Positions 22,008 through 35,127 of a DNA stretch of 42,716 nt are shown here, piece after piece; position 1 is the stretch's first letter, and the number at the start of each line of letters is the position of its first letter. The position numbers were made by a program, and so were the translations under genes. The notes below the pieces were generated by a model that did not search any database, was not told where the DNA came from, and saw nothing but the letters and a program-made list of their open reading frames with translations. Source of the stretch: Saccoglossus kowalevskii (taxonomy: Eukaryota > Hemichordata > Enteropneusta > Harrimaniidae); contig NW_003139322.1 of NCBI RefSeq assembly GCF_000003605.2, positions 257,567 through 300,282 on the forward strand, in the 5' to 3' direction.

Positions 22008-25000
22008 TTAGGGACAGCTGAAATGTAAGGCAAACATGTAAGTTGTAGAGTACACACACTGTCAAATATATTGATTTTGTAATAGTGGATGAAATTTTTT
22101 TATTTTGTGGTTACTACTGAACAAATGACAAATAATTATATAATGATAATTACATATACCTGCAAACGTAAATAGAGTGTAGATCCATAAATAAACACGT
22201 GGATACATTTTTATAAAGTTTACTAACAACTAACTAAACATGCTTAATTATAGATAAACATATACCTAAGATTGATATGTGTATTAATTAATATATTCAC
22301 CTGTCGGGAATTACCCAACTATTTCCAAACTCCTCGGAGTGAAACGTTCGTCGTCCATCCGGAAGAGTGAAGTCATTGTGTGGATTACCATCATCATTTC
22401 CAAGCAATCCACACACTTTACCACGCAGGTTGATGTCATTAAATCCAATGTTTAAACCATGAATCCGTCTCTCCCATGTCAAAGATAAAGCAGGTTCCTT
22501 CAAATGTATTTGGATTCTATTTTGTTCTACATCGACGTAGCCTTCATCATTGCCAATCTCTGCCGATGGTGGCGTCATGGGCTGTCCTTTGATCTGTATA
22601 AATTAAACAACGTATGGATGTCTGGGAATGCATGGACTTATGCAGTGTGTTTCGGTTTCCATAAAATCACATCCCCGTAAATATATTGAAAGGTCAAACG
22701 ATTTCCCAAAATACAATATTGCGAGCTAAGATTGTCTGTAATAACGGACAAGAGGTATTGTAAATGAAATAAGCACACTCTAATAATACAGTTCAGTATT
22801 CTGCAAAATGTGAAACGAATGTTCTTTAACAACAACATAAAATAAGCATATAGGGACTGCCGCCGAACCATGTATTTGTATATATGAAATATATGTATAC
22901 ATGATTTTAGTGTATAATTATAATTTAACTAACCAACACTGTATCGTCTTCATTTATTCGAATCAGTTGTCTTCCATTTGAGATCACATTGAACGCAACC
23001 ATGAATGTCACTGGTTTGTATGGGTAGCTACGGTTTCTTGCACGGAAATCAGCAGTGACTTCAAACGATGGGTGGATACCACTATCACAGCTCTTAGTCA
23101 ATGTATATGAACAGTTTCCATTGAAGTTATACTTGAGTCCATCAAATGTGGTTACGTGTGGGTCTTTTTCGACTGAACCACCTGTATAAATGTAACAAGT
23201 ACCATTATTTGTTTCTTTCAACTGTCATTTAAATGTCTCGCCAACTGTTATCTTATTTGAACACAATAAATAACACACAAACATAAAATATTTTCACTTT
23301 TGTTATAGAAATTCATGCAACTAATAACAAAATTTCCACACTCTAAATATGTATTAACTAGCCACAAACATAGAACATTTACTAATGTAATATTAAGTAC
23401 GTGGAAAGCAATACTAGTCTCTTCAGCTAACATGCTTACTTACAGTCAACTGGTTGACTGCTGCTACTAACGCCAGTGCTACTAGTATACTGGAAGGTAT
23501 ACTGAGTGTTATTATCTGGTTTGAAATCGGAAGCTACTTCAACTTCTGTTTCACCATCCGCTATGTTAACAGGTCCTTCCCACACGATTTCCCCTGTCGT
23601 ATCTGATGTGATAGTTAGCCCGATCTCGGTGGATCTGTAAAACGAAGACCGTTTTTTGCCCCATTCGATGTCTATTGTACAAATACCGAATATGTGAATC
23701 CTGATCTTGCCACCTCCTGCATTACAAATAAAGATGTGACAATCAACAATATAACCATGATGAAGTTAGCTTTAGCACAATGTTGAAACAGTGTAATATG
23801 AGTTAATTTGCTCCTGAAATAAAGAATTCAGTCACCATACACGATAAGTCGGTATGCACTTACCGTCCCGCAAATATATCACATGCAATATCATCAATGG
23901 GGCCTATATAATGTGGGGGGGGGGGCATACAGGGCTGGCCTGATTCAATTGAGCTGAAACTATATCTGGGAAAGAGGAGAGATCACAAACAAATTAAAAT
24001 TTACATATCAGTATACTGACTATACCATGAGTTGAATTTGTTTTATTCTACCAGACAAACGTCATTTTAATATTGCAATACATACACAGCGTTACTTGTA
24101 TCAGTTGTGCATTTATTTATATAGCGTTTTTGTGGATTTAAGCTTATTATACGTAAACAATGTGGTAAGCTTTCATTATTATTAAATAATATTTTAAAAT
24201 CAATTATATAGAAATCATCAGGTAACATGATGTTGATTTTGTTTATGAATAAACCGATTTGTAATATTATATATAGTTATATACTATCTTTATGTACCGG
24301 TACTTTTATTATTTATAAATGATTTCACTTTCATTAATGAAATGTTATTTATTAATTAAATTCATGAAAACAATCGTTGTTGCAACATTTATTTACAAAC
24401 TATGGATCAACATATACTATACTTTGTAAATCATTAATGAAGAAATAGTATATTTCGGAATTGTTCATGGCCTTTGTAAACAAAAAAACAAAATTGATAT
24501 TTTTTTTACATGTCCGATATAATATGATAACTAAATAATTTAGGTGCAACTAAAATCATTATATAGCAAAACGGGAAATCTAGAGTTTTGGATTAATAAA
24601 TAAGTGGTTTTGGTACGCTGGTATTGTTAGCACTCAGATATAAAAATTGAATGTAACGATTTCGTAGTTGTGAATGGTACAAAGTAAAGCTCAAATAATG
24701 GCTCTCTGATATATTTAGAGGTTTTATCAATATTTCAATATATCATTTTAAAATTCTCTGTACATTGCTGAAGCCCTTGAGTAGTACTGGGATTGCGTGG
24801 CCTACAGTGAGACGATTCTGGCTGACTGCGAGCAGGATATAGAAATGAATCATGCTGGAGTAGTTATTGTATGAATTGTATGAGTACACTCACGTTTTGC
24901 GAGTTCGTGAATTTCATCTCCAGAAGTTGCCTCTATATCGTTGACTGTCACTGGAGAAGCCTGTCAGTTCAAACAAATAAGTTAAATAAAAAGGAGAGTT

Positions 25001-25179
25001 GATCATATTTGGACATTCGCTTGCGTCTATCAATTAACTCATGGTCATTTCCAACGACAAAATAAGAGATAATAGCAAAGGTAATTCTGCGCCAAAAGAG
25101 TGAAACTAACCTTTATTTCAGTAGACGTGGTAGAAATGACAGCTATTAACGCAAAGGAAAGAAGAATCAAGCGATGCAT
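22008..25179 (-). CDS. Small secreted protein with one von Willebrand factor type D domain
   Basis: Exons (descending): 25179-25111, 24960-24894, 23716-23444, 23181-22934, 22593-22301, 22017-22008. All junctions are GT-AG and phase-compatible, and 960 nt give 319 aa. Residues 1-23 contain a signal peptide with core LILLSFALIAVIS. Residues 24-136 are a Thr/Ser/Asp-rich, mostly beta-type region of unknown fold. The VWD domain runs from C137. It opens with DPHVTTFDGLKYNFNGNC (143-160) and continues through CGLLGNDDGNPHNDF (280-294) to EFGNSW (307-312). It closes with SWVIPD-S-C-P-stop, so the tiny last exon supplies the final VWD cysteine. VWD domains occur in secreted or matrix proteins; no TIL, C8 or EGF module follows. 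The exact role is unknown. The third exon has an equally phase-consistent alternative (see findings). Confidence 0.8.
23864..23939 (-). other. Possible alternative exon of the VWD gene
   Basis: The 76-nt stretch has a strong donor (GACG then GTAAGT) and an acceptor after GAATCAG. It reads QPCMPPPPHYIGPIDDIACD plus IFAG in frame. It joins exon 2 at its start. Its end joins a shortened third exon starting at 23634, after the strong acceptor TCTTCGTTTTACAG. The result is a 317-aa form. It includes an 11-base C run, which makes the frame prone to sequencing error. Confidence 0.4.
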
Positions 25180-25255
25180 GATTTCAGGTACGGAAGAACT
25201 TCAGGTAAACTCGGCAATATCAGTTACAGTTGTCAGTGATCTAAATGAGTCTCTG

Positions 25256-25262
25256 TTATATA
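25256..25262 (-). promoter_or_regulatory. TATA box of the VWD gene
   Basis: The minus strand reads GTATATAA about 77-84 bp before the ATG at 25179. That spacing leaves room for a start site some 25-30 bp downstream and a short 5' UTR. Confidence 0.6.
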
Positions 25263-26865
25263 CCCTTCACACGCATAAATTAAAAGTCTAACATTGACGT
25301 CACAATAACGAATCATCAGTTTGCGGCGGTAATCCAATATAATCCGTTAAAGAAACTGCTTATTTTGCAAATCTAGCAGGAATGAGCTCAGCTAAATCTG
25401 GTCATGTGATATAGCTGTTCGCGATTCTTTGCGTGTTGGATGAAATTTAACGCTACGCTGACTGGTCTTAACTACATCTGTTCTGCTGTCACCACACTGT
25501 ATAGATTCAACTTCAACTCAGCAGGGTAACATTTAGTGTCGTGATTAATTGTCCTAACATTTTTATTAAATAGATGTGAAAATACTGGAATATACGAGAT
25601 TTTGTTAAAATTATAAATATAAACAGGATATACATGCATGAAAACACCATGGGTAGCATAGAAAAGGTAGTAAGTTAGTGGTACAAACACCATCACATCG
25701 TTACCTCTATTGTTGGATGTGTTACGAATTTCCCTGTTCGTCCAGGCTTGTAGTACAATAAAAACAGCGTGTATTACTTTTGTACATGATAAGAATCATT
25801 TTACAGTAAATAGAAAACATATTCCACGTCAGCTATATGATGTGTTAGCTGCAATGCCGTGGTCACTGTAATCTAACTAGTTTTAGAAAGTCAGCACTAG
25901 ACACACAATGAAGGCACCTTTGGTCATTGCAAACTAATAGACAAAAACAGTTTGTTGAAGAGAATTAATGTTTCCTTTGACAGCATTTCTTGAATTAGGT
26001 CGAATATGTTCAGAAATGGACAAAAAATCACTCGTATTATACTATCTAAAATACCTTAAGTGTATGCATTTGCAAAAGATATTATCATTTCAGCATGTCC
26101 AAGTCACACCATTTCATCTAATCAAGCCATGTTTTTTTATTCAGATTGTGCCACCAATTCCGTTTCTCAGAGAAAACGTATGATACACAGCGACATATCA
26201 ACGAACAATATGACATTTCTGGGGGTCAGGACCCCTCTGAAAAAAAATAATTAATTGCCACTAATCACATGTTGAAATTATGTATAGCTAAATGCTTAAT
26301 ATGTTTATGTATGAAAACATTGACTACAAACTACAAACAATTGACTACAAGCTCTTAACTGCAATTTGTATAGTTATTTTTATTCCGTAAATAGGTGGAG
26401 TGGTCCGTGTATTACCAACCATATTTTTACTAACAATCAATCAGATATGTAATGCCAACCTTATTTGTATTGATTAACCGAATCTGTAATAACAAACAAC
26501 ACGATTTGTGATAACAATCAACTCTACTTGTAACAACGACTAACCCTATTTGAAATATCAACCCTATGTGTAATATGATTGGATATTCCCCTACCTGTTC
26601 ATTATTAAATGATGTCATTGGTGTAGGCTTAACATTACGTATAATATGAAATTACTACTAACTCGTCTAATGCTCTTTGTATAAAAAATATTTTAACAAG
26701 AAGAGTACTAAACTATGTATACATAACTTACACTAGATAGATAGAGATAAAATATACATTTCAAATGTAAAATCCATTAAACCTACAACATACATGTATA
26801 CATATGCATTAAGTATTTTACATTTTATTTTACTTCAGGCAGTTGATCGTCATGGTATTCGTTTT
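25263..26865. other. Upstream region of the VWD gene
   Basis: No further gene is seen. The part at 25631-25862 has a diverged copy at 39081-39322. The remainder is AT-rich with short chance frames. Confidence 0.4.
25631..25862. repeat. Duplicated upstream flank, copy 1
   Basis: It shares ordered blocks with 39081-39322: AACACCATGGGTAGCATA, CATTTTACAGTAAATAGA, ACGTCAGCTATATGATGTGT and GTTAGCTGCA. It lies upstream of the intact VWD gene, and its partner lies upstream of the broken exon copy. Both therefore belong to one segmental duplication. Confidence 0.65.
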
Positions 26866-27500
26866 GAATCTGTGACCGCGCGCGTCGCGACATAACTTCC
26901 AACCACACCAAGATGGTGACTTCATCAAACTGAATATCACATACAGTTTGAGAAAATTGCTGAAAACTAGTGTTAGTCAGAGGACATTTAAAGTCTGGTA
27001 AATTTTGTTTTTAATTCAGACTCAGTTTGAAAATTCGTTTATAATAACCGTATTTTAATTATTTCTATTGCATGAAGTCATATTTCAGGCCACGGACAGA
27101 GGGCGTATGTTGGAACCACAGTGAAATCAATCAAGCAGTGTGCAGTATGTCGTACCAAATAAGTTAAATGTGTAACATCTGTATCCGTGGTTTTTACAGT
27201 AATTAACGTGCATGAACAAAATGTGCGGATTTTAAATGATCATTAACATGTTTTCATCTTCCTCTGGCGTCCAGTTACACGAATTCAATATATTTCGTGT
27301 GTATTTGTATGCGGTGTGCTTATCTCTTATATATCTGATTAACTGACGTCCGCAAACGTGTTCCGATTAACAGTAATTTGATTGCACAGATAGCAATTTG
27401 TTGCTAGCATAATGGGTACTTTAGTTGGACAGCAGCACTCGAGAGACCATTTTACAGCCAAATGTTGAATGTAGCATTACCTGTAATTTGGGTTTCCTGC
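26866..27500. repeat. Intergenic duplication, copy 1
   Basis: It shares blocks in the same order with 28305-28770: GCGCGTCGYGAC, CAAATAAGTTAA, AACATCTGTATCCGT, ATCTTCCTCTG, TTCAATATATTTCGTGTGT and CCATTTTACAGCCAA. Copies are about 1.3-1.4 kb apart. No coding potential is recognised. Confidence 0.7.
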
Positions 27501-28304
27501 TTTTATACTCCTGTTTTTGAATTTGAACGAATGTGTGTATGACCTACACATTTGTTGTTTTCTTTGCTTCAGTATTGGTACACATGTTGTTTATACGACC
27601 GCTTTACAACACTTCCAGTTTTCGTGTGGCTTGTTCCGAGAATGAAATGAAAAGATTTAAGTCCAGAGGAATTACATTGAGTTTATCTTGCACCAACAGA
27701 AAATACGCTGTTCTACACAAAATATATTTTCAACTACTTCTACATACTGCATGTATCTCGTATTGGCTGTCTGGTTTGTTTTAATCAATGACAATGTTTT
27801 TCTAATATCAGTGAATTAATGTTAACTTCCAGTGGAAAGTGATATTTTCAACAACCTATTTTAATGTTTGTTTTCATGCAAGGCATTTTGTGTTATGAGC
27901 AATTTGTTTATGTGTTGCAAGGACTAACTGTACATATAATAGTATATTATGTCAAGGGAAATAGGTAATATGGTTTGGCCTACGCGACATCTTCCTACCA
28001 TATGACTATCAGTTACCTGCAGTTCTACGTCGCATTAAATAAATCTCTGTGGCTTTGAACTCTCCATTAAGTATGGGAATACTCCCGCTGAGTATGGATC
28101 GATCCATATGTTGGGGTTCAAGCTCAGAAACATGTTAAACGTTTGAGGTGGTAGAGATAATGTGTGTTGTCACGCCCCCTATTAAATATGTCTTCCGCAT
28201 AAAATGCAATAATTTCTTTGTATATAGAAAAGTTCAAAAAGTGAATCTATGTACGGCAGCATTGTGAAATCAATGTAGTTGTAGATATGAATTTGGATAT
28301 GCAC
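27501..28304. other. Spacer between the two duplication copies
   Basis: I see no gene or repeat that I can name. Confidence 0.3.
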
Positions 28305-28770
28305 GAGACTGTAATAGTGCGCGTCGTGACGAAACGTCGTGTCAAATAAACAAGTTGATGACGTCATCAAATAATATACCACAAATATATTAGAGGTCAA
28401 AAGAAAAAAGTATACTGAGAAAGTTGTTAAAAATAAGGTGACAATTGAATCAAAAGTGTGCAGAGCGCCATGGCAAATAAGTTAATTCTGTATAATGTTA
28501 ACATCTGTATCCGTCTTGAAATTGTTATCTTCCTCTGAATTTCATTTGCACGATTTCAATATAGTTCGTGTGTGCTCATTTTATATATCAGATTAACTGT
28601 ATTCCGAAAAAGCCAATAGATTAAAAGTACTTACATTGCCTACATAAAAAGTATCATTAGGCGCCGATTTAATTACATTAGACAACAACAGCCGACACCA
28701 TTTTACAGCCAACAAGTTAAACGTTGGCATGGTAACCAGCAACTAATAACCAGCAACTGGTATTACTGCA
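28305..28770. repeat. Intergenic duplication, copy 2
   Basis: Partner of 26866-27500 in the same orientation, shortened by internal deletions. It ends near CCATTTTACAGCCAACAAGT, shortly before the assembly gap. Confidence 0.7.
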
Positions 28771-29142
28771 ATTTGTCAAGATATTGAAGATATATTCAAA
28801 TATGTTGGAACCTTTAGTGGTCGTAGGATGGAAGGAAGTACCAATTCTAAGACTCAATTCATATGGTGTTTCGATGAAAAGAACTTTTTATTATTCAAGG
28901 GTTAGGGGTCAGTTGGTATCGATAGCATTCACGACACAGTTGAGGAAGAGGTTGAATTTTACCGAACAAAGTTTGAAAGGGGTTCTCATTCACATTAACA
29001 TTTTAATATAGTCGTTTATCACATCTCACTGCTGTTACGCTTGCTGTGATTGGTTGAGACTCGGTCACATGATATTTAATAAAAATGTATATTGCATGGT
29101 ATATAGCACGGTGTTGCTCCGTTCGAACATTTCTCCCTCCAC

Positions 29143-30134
29143 NNNNNNNNNNNNNNNNNNNNNNNNNNNNNNNNNNNNNNNNNNNNNNNNNNNNNNNNNN
29201 NNNNNNNNNNNNNNNNNNNNNNNNNNNNNNNNNNNNNNNNNNNNNNNNNNNNNNNNNNNNNNNNNNNNNNNNNNNNNNNNNNNNNNNNNNNNNNNNNNNN
29301 NNNNNNNNNNNNNNNNNNNNNNNNNNNNNNNNNNNNNNNNNNNNNNNNNNNNNNNNNNNNNNNNNNNNNNNNNNNNNNNNNNNNNNNNNNNNNNNNNNNN
29401 NNNNNNNNNNNNNNNNNNNNNNNNNNNNNNNNNNNNNNNNNNNNNNNNNNNNNNNNNNNNNNNNNNNNNNNNNNNNNNNNNNNNNNNNNNNNNNNNNNNN
29501 NNNNNNNNNNNNNNNNNNNNNNNNNNNNNNNNNNNNNNNNNNNNNNNNNNNNNNNNNNNNNNNNNNNNNNNNNNNNNNNNNNNNNNNNNNNNNNNNNNNN
29601 NNNNNNNNNNNNNNNNNNNNNNNNNNNNNNNNNNNNNNNNNNNNNNNNNNNNNNNNNNNNNNNNNNNNNNNNNNNNNNNNNNNNNNNNNNNNNNNNNNNN
29701 NNNNNNNNNNNNNNNNNNNNNNNNNNNNNNNNNNNNNNNNNNNNNNNNNNNNNNNNNNNNNNNNNNNNNNNNNNNNNNNNNNNNNNNNNNNNNNNNNNNN
29801 NNNNNNNNNNNNNNNNNNNNNNNNNNNNNNNNNNNNNNNNNNNNNNNNNNNNNNNNNNNNNNNNNNNNNNNNNNNNNNNNNNNNNNNNNNNNNNNNNNNN
29901 NNNNNNNNNNNNNNNNNNNNNNNNNNNNNNNNNNNNNNNNNNNNNNNNNNNNNNNNNNNNNNNNNNNNNNNNNNNNNNNNNNNNNNNNNNNNNNNNNNNN
30001 NNNNNNNNNNNNNNNNNNNNNNNNNNNNNNNNNNNNNNNNNNNNNNNNNNNNNNNNNNNNNNNNNNNNNNNNNNNNNNNNNNNNNNNNNNNNNNNNNNNN
30101 NNNNNNNNNNNNNNNNNNNNNNNNNNNNNNNNNN
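29143..30134. other. Assembly gap (992 N)
   Basis: A continuous N run. The long frames that cross it on both strands are artefacts. The true gap length is unknown if 992 is only an estimate. Confidence 1.
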
Positions 30135-33100
30135 TCACATACACATATTCCTAATGAAATACTTCAAGGTGACAGTGGAGTGCTTCGCCGGAACATTCAC
30201 CTTGAAAATTCAAGATGGGTATATTGCCCGCCAAGTGAATATTACATGGGTATATCACAGGGAGCCCAGGAACCATAATCAACTATCAACTGTAGTACGC
30301 AGTCTCTATGAGCGGGGGGTGGGGGTGGGGCGGTGGTATCGGCTGGTATCTAGTGTAAGAAATAGACAAGGGATGAAGGCTCCAGCCAGCTCACATTTTT
30401 TAAACTCGAAAAAACAGACGAAAAAAATAAAAAATAAAATCTAAAAAAAATACCAGGTTGAAGAATTTCGCCAAAGCCTTACCTATATTTTACCGATATC
30501 TGCAGAATAAATCAAGAAAACTACACAAATTGACTCCATTTAGGAATTCCTAACGGTTAGTCCGAACGCACGACACCGTTGGAGAGGCGTGGCCTGTTCA
30601 GCATTTGTCAACAACCAATCACAAGACTGGTTACGAACCAGTTGAGCAAGGCTAACCGAGTCGTGACCTCGATGTGGAATAAATATAATATATATATATA
30701 AATATAATGTAATGACCCGCTTACCAATGACCTTCAACAATATTATTGTCTACTTGTTAAACATCAGTCAATCAAACGTTTTTTTTTATTTTCGGATAAA
30801 TTGGTTTGGCAGTCATTATATAATCTCCATTTTTAAATGGGTTACGGAAAGTATAAATTCCACGAACAGAAACAAATTAAACAAAATGCATCCTTGTTGT
30901 TGAGGCTGCTATGTCAGAAATACGTGAATAGTCTTGTCCACCAATATTTAATAAATATGACATACGCCCCATGGCAAAGACTTATAATGGACACACAAAC
31001 ACATGTTCGGCTGGCTGATAAAAACATTTTATGTATCCCCCAAGTTCAAATGGAACATCACTCAAAATTACTTTTTACATCATTCAGTTGGCATCTAGAA
31101 CGACATCCCCGTCTATTAGATTATATGGCCTGGTTGATACCAGCTACGCGTGATTGACATGAGGCATAGTTTAGCGCATACAAATGACAACATACTAGTA
31201 TGTAAACAGCAGATAAACTACTCATAACTTTCCCTGTATATGTATGGGAGGCCAGATCACAGAATATGGCAGGGATATCATTACATATGTGGGACAGATC
31301 ACAGTATCAGGTGTACTACAAAGGGTAGGGACAATCACAACATATTGTGGGAAGATTATGCAGACAGATCATACATATGAATGAGTTAATCAACTAAGTA
31401 GAATGTAGACAAAATAATTAAGTTACTCATAATAACTCTTCAAGAAAAAGTGTAATGTAGAGTCTGTATTGTATATATGTTGTTAATTTAAGTTGAATGA
31501 CCCGATCTTTCTTTCACAAAATCAACACCATTGTTAACTTTTTTTTTTGAACCTCAACACAATTTCCCAATAAATCTGATTAAATTAGATATATGCTAAA
31601 AATCATGACTTCAAATCCCTCCCTATTTATTATTTTGCTGAATGGTTAAGCCATAATTAGTACCAACATTGTCATTTTAATATAGTCAAACAAGCGAACA
31701 GTTCTAGTTGATATTTGTTATTAAATTCATTGAAATCATGAAAAAGTCAAAGGGCGCCATCTAGCGATAACATTTCCAAACAAACGTGATATTACAACAA
31801 TACTGAGAAAATGATGAAAACGAAATAAATAAATTGAAGAAAAAACACAATTATAGAATTCCTCATTCCCCACTACTAAGACTTTCCTACCACTTCATTA
31901 GAGGGAAAGAAACAAATTTACTTTTCTTATTAGTCAAATTAATTTAACTTGCTTTGTTCAGTATCCTTAAACTGCTAAATAACAACACTAGCTGACGTTT
32001 TGCAAACAAGAGGAAGCTGAGAAAATTAATTTAAAGTAAATAAACGTATTACTTACAAAGCTTATTCTGTCAATTTCAACATATTTCTGTTTACAACTCT
32101 TTTTTAAATGAAAAAGTGCGCATTTTGACCATTCTCTACAAATGTTTTATACGTTGGTTATCAATCAGCTCAAGAGATGAATCAAACTACCAATGTCAAT
32201 AGAGTAGCCAAATTATTACAGGAGTTACAGTATTATAGTGGTTGCTGATCTCAATGGTATGTCACAGAAGCATCAATAAGGCTGTCTCGGCACCTACAAG
32301 GTGACAGTGTTGAAGGACAGGGAAAAATATAGTAGATGCGGGCAAGTACTTTATTGTTGTGTTAGTTTGATATTTAATACAACAAAAAAACAACTTACCA
32401 TCAAAGCTACACAATTCATTATTATGGCTGACGATGTTGCTATATCATACTTACATAACAAATGTTCCTTTGTATACATTGATTTATATAGTCTAAGGGT
32501 GTCACGCAGCGGGAAACTGTTTTTAAAAGGTATGTAAATAGTATTTTACACAACATTTCTGATTAAAATATTACATTAGTCGAAACAGTAATGATAAGAA
32601 ATTAAAAAAATACTTTAACATTTTTCAGATTGACGAAAATATTAATGGATGAGATGAGATAATTTTGTTAATAATAGGAATTAATTTTGTCCGGTTAATA
32701 TGGATTGTTGTTAGTTGTCCTCGTCCTCTGTGCCAAAAGAACAGTTTAGGTAAATATACTTATAAAATACTACACTGCTCCGTTTTAAGGAAGATTTTAA
32801 AAGTGATGATAATAAACAATTGGATGAAGGGTGAATGAAATGGGATGGAATCAACTATATACCAATTTGCTGCTTTTCAGATACGGTATTTGTAATCGCA
32901 TTCTCATTTAAAATACATGTACGTCATAAAAAAACAGCATGATTAACAGCTTTCTGGAACACAAACACATTTATGTTCTAAATTTGCAGTGAGTGATGAC
33001 ACCTGATAAAATAATTTGCCATTGTACTATTCAATGTTGGAAGGCTATGCTACATGAAAAATGTTCATTATTGCAGTTGCCAAACATGTCTGATGCAAAA

Positions 33101-34100
33101 CCATTCTCTGTATATGGGGACCCAGCAACCTTCCTTCAAAGTTTTCAACAGACATGTCTATTGTGAGACAGTCGGTAGAATGAGGAGATGGCACAGACAA
33201 ATCATTCAACTGATTCCATTTCTGGATTAAATATTACTCCAACCACCAGCTAGAAGATTCGTTTGAGTGGGCACCACGCACACTAAGAACAACATTTAAA
33301 TAGACAGTAGTATTTAAATGGCCGGAGAAAGCGATGGATCCACAATACTTTTGGTTTGTTTCAAATGCCATTGATATATAGGTTTAGGGTGACACTATTG
33401 AAAGACAAAACATGTCTTGTGACTTGTTACTATTTTAACCAGCTGTCACACATGCCTGTATCACTTTTATAACAGATTGTTGTTAGGATCGCCAATAATT
33501 GATGACTGTTTGTAAAAAAAAAAAAAAACAAGTGATGAAAGAAATAGATAATATCATGATGTGGTAATGTGCTATAGAGCTAAAATATAAAAGAAATGTG
33601 AAGTGTACAACAAATAAAATATGATAATTATTGCACTAGAATAACCAAAAAAATAAAATCAAATTGAACAATATTTTAAACACACATATGATGTAACTCA
33701 GTATCGTTTTTTGTTTCCTAATATTTCTAACACTTCTAATCACGTATTTCTTATGTTTGTCGTTGATTAGTCGATGCGTCACAGTGGCGCCCACCAATAT
33801 GCAATACATTGCCATGCAGGTGTTCGATTTTCGAACCCGACGAAAGCGTACGCGTTGTTTGTAGATTCTGTCTGTTTTCAAAGCGAGAAGCTCACTTTTT
33901 TACTTTCCGTGGCACAAACGGAGTGGCAATAGGACGAGTTAGCTGTCAATACCAATCATTTTATCGCGGACTATGTTTTGCAAGGAAATGTTATTGTAGT
34001 GAAATGGCGCACGTGATGGGAAGGATAATGGTGGCAGTAGTGAGCAATTTCTCAGGCGGAGTTCTATTTCTATTTATTGCTGCAGTATTTTCCTATCGTA
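30135..34100. other. Long gene-free AT-rich stretch
   Basis: Short frames at 30154-30444, 30837-31157, 32301-32537 and 33809-34111 have no recognisable domain and no splice context. A 17-bp palindrome (ACTGGTTACGAACCAGT, 30626-30642) and a degenerate GGCCAGATCACAG / GGGACAGATCACAG repeat near 31250-31310 are the only structures seen. The part at 33780-34100 is less AT-rich and may be the 5' leader of the LINE that follows. Confidence 0.4.
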
Positions 34101-35054
34101 ATTTTTGTTAAATCTTAAATTTGTACCATTGTTTTTATATCAGCTGCATTTCCAATTTATTTCTTCTTTTTTTATTATCAGCAGCATCCCTCTCTTTCAT
34201 TTTTCTTTCCAACTGTTTTTATACAAAATATCAAACATTAGGCTGGGCAGTTGGAATATTAACGGTTTGAGCAACAAATCACAAGATAATGATTTCAGGA
34301 AACACATAGCTTCACTTGACATCATATGTGTTCAAGAAACATGGCTCGGCAGTTACAGTAGATATGTTTACTTACCTTGACAAAAATGATTGTGTTAAAA
34401 CCCTAAAAACAGAAGGGGGTTGCTGTTTTATTCAGAAATAGTATAAAACACCTCATTGAAGTTAAAGGCTGTACAAATAACTTTATTCGGTGCAAAATCA
34501 ACAAAGCAATACTCAATTCAGACAAATACCTGTGTTGGTTGTATTTACATTCCCCTTGAAAATTCCTTTATATATAAAAACAAAGATCTTGACCTATTTA
34601 GCCTCTTAGAAAAAGACATCATAATATTCTCATCTGACGCCATCCTATTAGGTAATTTTAATAGTAGAATTGGCAACTTAAATGATGTAGTCGATGACAG
34701 TAAAAAACAGCATCTTCCCTTGTCAACTTATTATATCAATGGCAATTTTCGGAAACAAAATAACATAGATGTCCACTGTCACACGCAACGTAATATTACC
34801 GTAATTGGTATAGTACAGGTGTGATGGTTCAAATACCAAAATGGCAACAGTAACAGAAAGACTTCCCTGGCGGCGATGATAAAATACGAACACGGAGCCA
34901 ACAGATGAGCTTTCAACTGGTACTGGTATTATTATACTCTGCAAACATCAAGTACAATAACGCGGTAAAACTCCACTACTCCAATGACTAGATACTTAAA
35001 CTCCAATACAATTCAACGAGATCTCCGATCTGACTCAGTGCTGAACAACTCCCC

Positions 35055-35062
35055 TATATATA
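35055..35062 (-). promoter_or_regulatory. LTR TATA box
   Basis: The minus strand reads GGGTATATATAGGGG, with a start-like TTCAGCACTGAGTCAG about 10-25 bp downstream. A second AT element (CTATTTATAG) lies just upstream. This sits in the middle of the LTR, where the U3/R border is expected. Confidence 0.55.
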
Positions 35063-35127
35063 CCCACACTGTCTATAAATAGACCATTACATCAGCATAC
35101 ATAATGAGTCTGGAATTTACTACAAAT

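Noticed and set aside
29054-30278. Long open frames of 359-397 codons on both strands
   Set aside because: They exist only because the 992-N gap is translated as unknown residues.
30540-30700. tRNA or tRNA-derived SINE, suggested by GGTTCGTAACC on the minus strand
   Set aside because: The motif is half of a simple 17-bp palindrome and lacks an A box at the right distance or a cloverleaf.
33809-34111. 100-codon plus-strand frame before the LINE
   Set aside because: No recognisable domain; more likely LINE leader sequence or chance.
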